Positions 5,172-8,322 of a DNA stretch of 8,322 nt are shown in pieces. Source of the DNA: JBGCDD01 sp045105075 (lineage in GTDB: Bacteria > Pseudomonadota > Alphaproteobacteria > Rhodobacterales > Rhodobacteraceae). The position numbers were made by a program, and so were the translations under genes. Where the stretch lies: positions 1-8,322 of the forward strand of contig JBGCDD010000154.1 in the NCBI GenBank assembly GCA_045105075.1, read 5' to 3'. The stretch's first letter is position 1. Each line of letters opens with the position of its first letter. The notes under the pieces are model-generated. The model searched no databases. It was not told the origin of the DNA and saw only the letters and a program-made list of their open reading frames with translations.

Positions 5172-5921
5172 ATGCGTTTGACAATTTCGGCCTTTATGAT
5201 GTTTGGCTTGGCGGCCTGTGCGCCTGAAATCCCCGACTCTGGCGTCGGGTTTGACAATTCGGCCGATGCACAACGCGCCCGCGAGCTGGCCCTGACCGGT
5301 CAGCCGACGTCAATCGTACCGCCGGCTGTGATTTCGCCCGAATCCGCGCCCTCGGGAGCGCCATTCGAGGTGCAACCGGCGCAGCGCACCCCGGGCAGTT
5401 CCAACACAGCCAGTTCCGCAGATATCGCCGCAGAAGCCGCCGCAGCGCTCGAGGCGTCGTCGCGCAATTCAGGTGTCGCCCCGGTTCAGGCCAGCCCGGC
5501 AAACGCGGCGCCCGCGTCGCTGAACAATCCCGGAATTTCGGATGAAAATGACTTTGGCGCGGTGTCCGATCGGCAATCTATCGCCAGTGATGCCGCACGC
5601 ATTGAGCGCAATCGCCAACAATATCAGGTGATTGCACCCACCGCAGTCCCATCACGCCCGGCCAATTCCGGCCCCAACATTGTGTCCTACGCGCTCAGCA
5701 CCCAGCACCCGCGCGGCACCCGTTTGCACAGCCGTTCGGGGCTGAATCTGGCCGCGCGTGCGCAACGCGCTTGCGCCAATTACCCTTCAGCAGATCAGGC
5801 CCAGATCGATTTTCTGGCCAAAGGCGGCCCCGAGCGTGATCGTCTTGGCGTGGATCCCGATGGCGATGGCTATGCCTGCACATGGAACCCGGCGCCGTTC
5901 CGCTCGGCGGTGAACAACTGA
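5172..5921 (+). CDS. lipoprotein with C-terminal excalibur-like DPDGDGYAC segment
   Basis: The 249-residue product starts at ATG 5172, with AGAGGCAG upstream. An in-frame start further left would lie inside gatA and remove the signal peptide from the N-terminus. MRLTISAFMMFGLAAC is a lipoprotein signal with lipobox LAAC; Cys16 is the likely lipidated residue. The mature part opens APEIPDSGVGFDNSADAQRA, a pattern familiar in Rhodobacterales lipoproteins, then a long Ala/Ser/Pro-rich low-complexity linker (about residues 45-165). The end is RSGLNLAARAQRACANYPS, FLAKGGPERDRLGVDPDGDGYACTWNP. The DPDGDGYAC box and paired cysteines are as in excalibur-type calcium-binding domains, so it may bind Ca2+ in the periplasm or envelope. 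Four bases separate it from the amidase gene, suggesting a shared job at the cell wall; this is inference. Confidence 0.8.
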   Translation: MRLTISAFMMFGLAACAPEIPDSGVGFDNSADAQRARELALTGQPTSIVPPAVISPESAPSGAPFEVQPAQRTPGSSNTASSADIAAEAAAALEASSRNSGVAPVQASPANAAPASLNNPGISDENDFGAVSDRQSIASDAARIERNRQQYQVIAPTAVPSRPANSGPNIVSYALSTQHPRGTRLHSRSGLNLAARAQRACANYPSADQAQIDFLAKGGPERDRLGVDPDGDGYACTWNPAPFRSAVNN

Positions 5922-5925
5922 CCTC

Positions 5926-6594
5926 GTGAGCAATGCGATCTGGCATCCGTCGCCAAATTTCGGACCGCGTCGCGACGGGCTGACCCCGTCCTTGATCGTG
6001 CTGCACTACACGGCAATGCAAAGCGCCCGCGCTGCCTTGGATCGACTGTGTGATCCTGCCTTCGAGGTGTCGGCGCATTACCTGATCGGCGCAAACGGCA
6101 CGCTTTGGCAGATGGTTGATGAAACCCAACGGGCCTGGCATGCCGGCGCGGGATCGTGGCGCGGGCAGGGCGATATCAATTCACGTTCCATCGGGATCGA
6201 ACTGGACAATCGCGGTGATCACCCGTTTGGCGCCGCCCAAATGAATCAATTAGAGCTTCTGTTACGCGCCATCATGGCGCGGTGGTCGATCCCGCCCGAA
6301 AACGTCATCGCCCATTCCGACATGGCGCCTGGGCGAAAGTTTGACCCCGGCCCCCGGTTTGACTGGATGCGCCTTGAACGCACCGGCCTGGCCGGTCGGC
6401 GCAGCCATGACGCAGGTCCCGAGACGCCCGACCCCGCTCTGTTTCGCACCCTCGCCAAGGCGGCAGGCTACCCGGACGACGTCGATGATGCCACGCTGCT
6501 TGCCGCCGTGCGTCTGCGCTATCGCCAGAGCGCCCAAGGCCCGCTTACCCCTCAGGACTTCATGCCCATCGGCCACACTGCACTGCGGACTTGA
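5926..6594 (+). CDS. N-acetylmuramoyl-L-alanine amidase, AmpD/AmiD (Amidase_2) type
   Basis: This zinc enzyme cleaves the bond between N-acetylmuramic acid and L-Ala in peptidoglycan or its fragments. The GTG start at 5926 lies 4 bases after the lipoprotein stop; the protein begins SNAIWHPSPNFGPRRDG, the normal beginning of the family. Motifs in order are LIVLHYTAM with zinc ligand His27, VSAHYLI, RAWHAGAGSWRG, INSRSIGIELDN with catalytic Glu92, VIAHSDMAPGRKFDPG with ligands His130 and Asp140, and PRFDW. All active-site residues are present. At 222 residues it is longer than E. coli AmpD; residues 165-222 form a helical tail like the peptidoglycan-binding end of AmiD-type enzymes. No signal peptide is visible, which favours a cytosolic recycling role (anhydro-muropeptides), though export by another route cannot be excluded. 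Confidence 0.9.
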   Translation: MSNAIWHPSPNFGPRRDGLTPSLIVLHYTAMQSARAALDRLCDPAFEVSAHYLIGANGTLWQMVDETQRAWHAGAGSWRGQGDINSRSIGIELDNRGDHPFGAAQMNQLELLLRAIMARWSIPPENVIAHSDMAPGRKFDPGPRFDWMRLERTGLAGRRSHDAGPETPDPALFRTLAKAAGYPDDVDDATLLAAVRLRYRQSAQGPLTPQDFMPIGHTALRT

Positions 6595-6650
6595 TCTCCC
6601 TCTTTCCAGATAAACTCCCCTCAGAAGGCCACTGCGGCACATAACACATA

Positions 6651-6679
6651 TTGACCAGACCCCAGCCAACCGCCTAAAG
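6651..6679 (+). promoter_or_regulatory. promoter of rnpB
   Basis: TTGACC at 6651-6656 is a near-consensus -35 box. A 17-base spacer leads to CTAAAG at 6674-6679 as a weaker -10 box. Transcription would begin about 6 bases later, exactly where the closing stem of RNase P RNA starts, which supports the assignment. Confidence 0.65.
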
Positions 6680-6684
6680 CCTCG

Positions 6685-7098
6685 AAACGCGCGGAGAGCT
6701 GGCTGGCCGCGGGTCGCTTGATCCGAGGAAAGTCCGGACGCCCCAAAGCAACGGTGCCGGGTAACGCCCGGGCGGGGCAACCCGACGGACAGCGCCACAG
6801 AAATGAAACCGCCCTGCATGCAGGGTAAGGATGAAACGGTGGGGTAAAAGCCCACCGCGCCGCTGGCAACAGGGGCGGCACGGCAAGCCCCACCGGGAGC
6901 AATGCCAAATAGGACCCCCGCGCGGGCTGGTCCCGGCAACGGGATACCGCCGCTAAGGACGCTTTGCCTAAGAGGGGTCGGGTTGGCAGCACGAGGTCTC
7001 TGGCAACAGGGATCCCAGAGGAATGGTCATCGAACCCTGCACGCCGCAAGGCCAACAGGGGGCACAGAATCCGGCTTACAGGCTCTCCGCGCGTTTTT
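6685..7098 (+). ncRNA. rnpB: RNase P RNA (bacterial class A)
   Basis: This is the catalytic RNA that trims the 5' leaders of precursor tRNAs together with the RnpA protein. Diagnostic sequences are GAGGAAAGTCCGGACG (6725-6740), CACAGAAATGAAACCGCC (6796-6813), a GGATGAAACGGTG followed by GGTAAAAGCCCACCGC, GGCAAGCCCCACCGGGAGCA near 6882-6901, and CAGAATCCGGCTTACAGG (7065-7082) near the 3' end. The terminal helix P1 is a perfect 15-bp pairing of 6685-6699 with 7082-7096 and is followed by T-rich sequence (T5 at 7094-7098), so P1 itself may double as the terminator. The length, about 410 nt, is normal for alphaproteobacteria. All conserved blocks are present, so it is probably functional. Exact ends are inferred from P1 and the promoter. 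Confidence 0.95.
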
Positions 7099-7114
7099 CC
7101 TCTTGCTGGAAGTA

Positions 7115-7157
7115 TCCCGGGGGAGGCGCCCAAAAGGGCGACGGGGGCAGCGCCCCC
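7115..7157 (+). repeat. GC-rich double hairpin downstream of rnpB
   Basis: Two stems follow each other: CGCCC-AAAA-GGGCG (7127-7140) and GGGGGC-AGC-GCCCCC (7143-7157), then ACTTTTG. The layout and much of the sequence (CCGGGGG, CGCCC..GGGCG, CGGGGGC..GCCCCCA) match the element at 2790-2833 in the same orientation. It may be a back-up terminator for rnpB, although its T-run is short, or a copy of a dispersed intergenic repeat. Confidence 0.55.
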
Positions 7158-7186
7158 ACTTTTGTGCCATCTCAGGCAAATCCCGG

Positions 7187-7214
7187 TTGACTTGGCCCGC
7201 AACCCGCGTAAAAG
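7187..7214 (+). promoter_or_regulatory. possible promoter of rpmG
   Basis: TTGACT (7187-7192) and TAAAAG (7209-7214), with a 16-base spacer, lie about 80 bases before the rpmG start. A small stem AGTCA-GACG-TGACT (7254-7267) sits in the leader between promoter and ribosome site. The assignment is by eye. Confidence 0.45.
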
Positions 7215-7291
7215 CCAGAGCTGATCAGTTATGGGCGGGCCGGATTGCGCTCGAGTCAGACGTGACTGCGCCCGATGCAGGAGTAAGACCA

Positions 7292-7459
7292 ATGGCCAAG
7301 CCAACCACAATCAAAATTCGCCTGAACTCAACCGCAGGCACAGGGCACTTCTAGGCGAACAAGAAAAACGCGCGCACCATGACCGAAAAGATGGTCGTGC
7401 GCAAATATGACCCTGTGGTGCGCAAGCACGTCGAATATAAAGAAGGCAAGATCAAGTGA
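7292..7459 (+). pseudogene. rpmG: ribosomal protein L33 gene with in-frame TAG at codon 21
   Basis: L33 is a small protein of the large ribosomal subunit, near the E site. ATG 7292 follows AGGAG (7279-7283). The first 20 codons give MAKPTTIKIRLNSTAGTGHF, exactly the alphaproteobacterial L33 start. Codon 21 is TAG (7352-7354) where the family has Tyr, and codons 22-23 read Ala-Asn where Val-Thr or Thr-Thr is usual. After that the frame continues KKNARTMTEKMVVRKYDP, VVRKHVEYKEGKIK and a TGA at 7457-7459, full length (55 codons) and fully conserved. So only three adjacent codons are abnormal. As written, translation ends after 20 residues. Options are a recent nonsense change (L33 is dispensable in E. 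coli, and a second copy may exist), tRNA suppression, or a local sequence error. The typical rpmG terminator is intact. The gene identity is certain; the pseudogene status is what the sequence says. Confidence 0.88.
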
Positions 7460-7490
7460 TCTGAACGCGCCACTCGTCATCGAAAGTTGG

Positions 7491-7518
7491 GGCTCTGCGG
7501 ATCGCAGGGCCTTTTTTT
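7491..7518 (+). terminator. intrinsic terminator of rpmG
   Basis: GGCTCTGCG (7491-7499) pairs with CGCAGGGCC (7503-7511), with one G-U pair and the loop GAT, followed directly by seven T (7512-7518). It lies 31 bases after the rpmG stop and is a textbook Rho-independent terminator. Confidence 0.9.
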
Positions 7519-7561
7519 GTCTTAAACCGGTGGCAACACCGTCCACCCGAAGGAGCGCGCC

Positions 7562-8050
7562 ATGGAGTTTCAAATTCGGGCCACCACATCGCAGGACCTG
7601 GCGGCTGTTGATGCGTTGTTCGCGCGCAGCTATCCGCGCTTGCTCAAAGCCGACTACCCACCTTCGATTCTGGTCACCGCCTTGCCGATCATCGCGCGCG
7701 CGCGCCCGGAATTGCTGTCTTGCGGCACGTTCTATCTGGCCCAGACCGAGGCGGGGCAGGTCATTGCTGCGGGAGGATGGACACCTGATCGCTCGCTCGC
7801 GCGCCTGGGCCACATCCGCCATGTTGTGACCGATGACCGTTTCCTGCGCCGTGGGGTGGCGCGCGCTCTGATCACCCATACGCTGGACGTGGCGCAGAAC
7901 GCCGGTTGCACCCAAATGGAGTGTTGGTCGACGCGCACAGCGGTCGCGTTCTATAGCTCTTTGGGGTTTACGGCGCTGGGCCCAATTGATGTCCCTTTGG
8001 CCGCAGGTATCACTTTTCCGTCGGTGAAAATGAAATTGGACTTGCCCTGA
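7562..8050 (+). CDS. GNAT family N-acetyltransferase
   Basis: GNAT enzymes transfer an acetyl group from acetyl-CoA to an amine on a small molecule, peptide or protein. The 162-residue product starts at ATG 7562, with AAGGAG (7550-7555) 6 bases upstream. The N-terminus EFQIRATTSQDLAAVDALF is the usual first strand and helix. FYLAQTEAGQVIAAGGW is the beta2-beta3 pair. HIRHVVTDDRFLRRGVARALI is motif A, with RRGVAR (residues 96-101) as the pyrophosphate-binding loop of the Q/RxxGxG/A type. AVAFYSSLGFTALG (127-140) is motif B with the usual FY..LGF. The loop has Ala where many family members have a second Gly, which is tolerated. The acceptor is unknown. It is cytosolic, with its own ribosome site after the rpmG terminator, so probably an independent unit. 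Confidence 0.88.
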   Translation: MEFQIRATTSQDLAAVDALFARSYPRLLKADYPPSILVTALPIIARARPELLSCGTFYLAQTEAGQVIAAGGWTPDRSLARLGHIRHVVTDDRFLRRGVARALITHTLDVAQNAGCTQMECWSTRTAVAFYSSLGFTALGPIDVPLAAGITFPSVKMKLDLP

Positions 8051-8103
8051 GAATGTCACGGCTTAACCTTATTTCCATAAAAACACGATAGATCGAGCAG
8101 ATC

Positions 8104-8289
8104 ATGACATATAAAACACTTTTCTTGCTGGCCATTGGCCTGACAATCACCGCGTGTGGCCCCAAAGAAGGGGTTGGTTTCACAGGTATCGGCGCTTCGC
8201 AGGCGGCACAATCCGCTTATGCGCTGGATTTTGTGGGGCTTGGCAAAGTCAATGACCCCGCTGCCTCGTCGGACGCAGATCTGCGCTGA
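8104..8289 (+). CDS. small lipoprotein, 61 residues, function unknown
   Basis: MTYKTLFLLAIGLTITAC is a short lipoprotein signal peptide (basic start, hydrophobic core, lipobox ITAC), with Cys18 as the likely lipidated residue. The mature part is only 44 residues: GPKEGVGFTGIGASQAAQ, then SAYALDFVGLGKVNDPA and a Ser/Asp-rich end. The GVGF soon after the cysteine recalls the other lipoprotein in this window (residues 16-27 of the gene at 5172). A weak purine-rich ribosome site, GAGCAG, is at 8095-8100. The 53 bases between the GNAT stop and this start are AT-rich (TTATTTCCATAAAAACACGATAG) and may hold a promoter. No known domain is recognised. Asp after Cys at +2 is absent (Gly instead), which would favour outer-membrane sorting. 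Confidence 0.7.
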   Translation: MTYKTLFLLAIGLTITACGPKEGVGFTGIGASQAAQSAYALDFVGLGKVNDPAASSDADLR

Positions 8290-8322
8290 CGCCGGGACCA
8301 GGGCGGTTGTTTCGCATCGGGT

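Noticed and set aside
6262..7310. Long minus-strand open frames over the amidase end and rnpB
   Set aside because: They cover the RNase P RNA and the amidase in antisense; the translations show no domain and reflect GC-rich structure.
6902..7354. 150-codon + strand ORF ending in the rpmG start region
   Set aside because: It runs through rnpB and its downstream hairpins; only its last 20 codons are real, being the beginning of L33.
7352..7354. TAG in rpmG as a pyrrolysine or other recoding site
   Set aside because: No recoding element is visible, Tyr is the normal residue, and pyrrolysine use is not expected in this group; mutation or error is simpler.

Overview
The window looks like alphaproteobacterial chromosome, most likely from the Rhodobacterales (Roseobacter group). 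The evidence is the protein style of GatC/GatA, L33 and the RNase P RNA, the small lipoproteins with Rhodobacterales-type sequence, and the GC-rich intergenic double hairpins. This is judged from recalled family sequences, because no search could be run.

Left part, 1-2021: a decayed fragment of a Mu-like prophage, all on the + strand. It holds the C-terminal end of the major head protein (gpT type), the Mu I-type protease/scaffold gene, a Mor-type activator gene and two small ORFs chained to it by 4-base stop/start overlaps. The first three genes each carry a reading-frame break. The order (T, I, Mor) is not the Mu order (Mor early; I then T late), so the remnant appears rearranged as well as broken.

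Middle, 2022-2843: about 820 bases with no convincing gene but much structure. There are three tandem 26-base units, each with a 6-bp stem; an 81-nt imperfect palindrome with 29 Watson-Crick pairs; a second hairpin; a 9-bp inverted repeat; and a GC-rich double hairpin that ends the leftward VOC gene.

Right part, 2844-8322: ordinary chromosomal genes. A leftward VOC/glyoxalase-fold gene diverges from gatC-gatA (Glu/Asp-tRNA amidotransferase subunits). These are followed at short spacing by a lipoprotein with a C-terminal DPDGDGYAC (excalibur-like) segment and an AmpD-type N-acetylmuramoyl-L-alanine amidase. Then come rnpB with its own promoter, rpmG (ribosomal protein L33) with its terminator, a GNAT acetyltransferase and a 61-residue lipoprotein.

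Most notable points: (a) rpmG is intact at both ends but has an in-frame TAG at codon 21, where the family has Tyr; (b) the 81-nt palindrome and the 26-bp repeat array sit in the gene-free stretch next to the prophage remnant; (c) the prophage genes show a run of similar frame breaks and a non-canonical gene order. No complete new defence or mobile system is visible.
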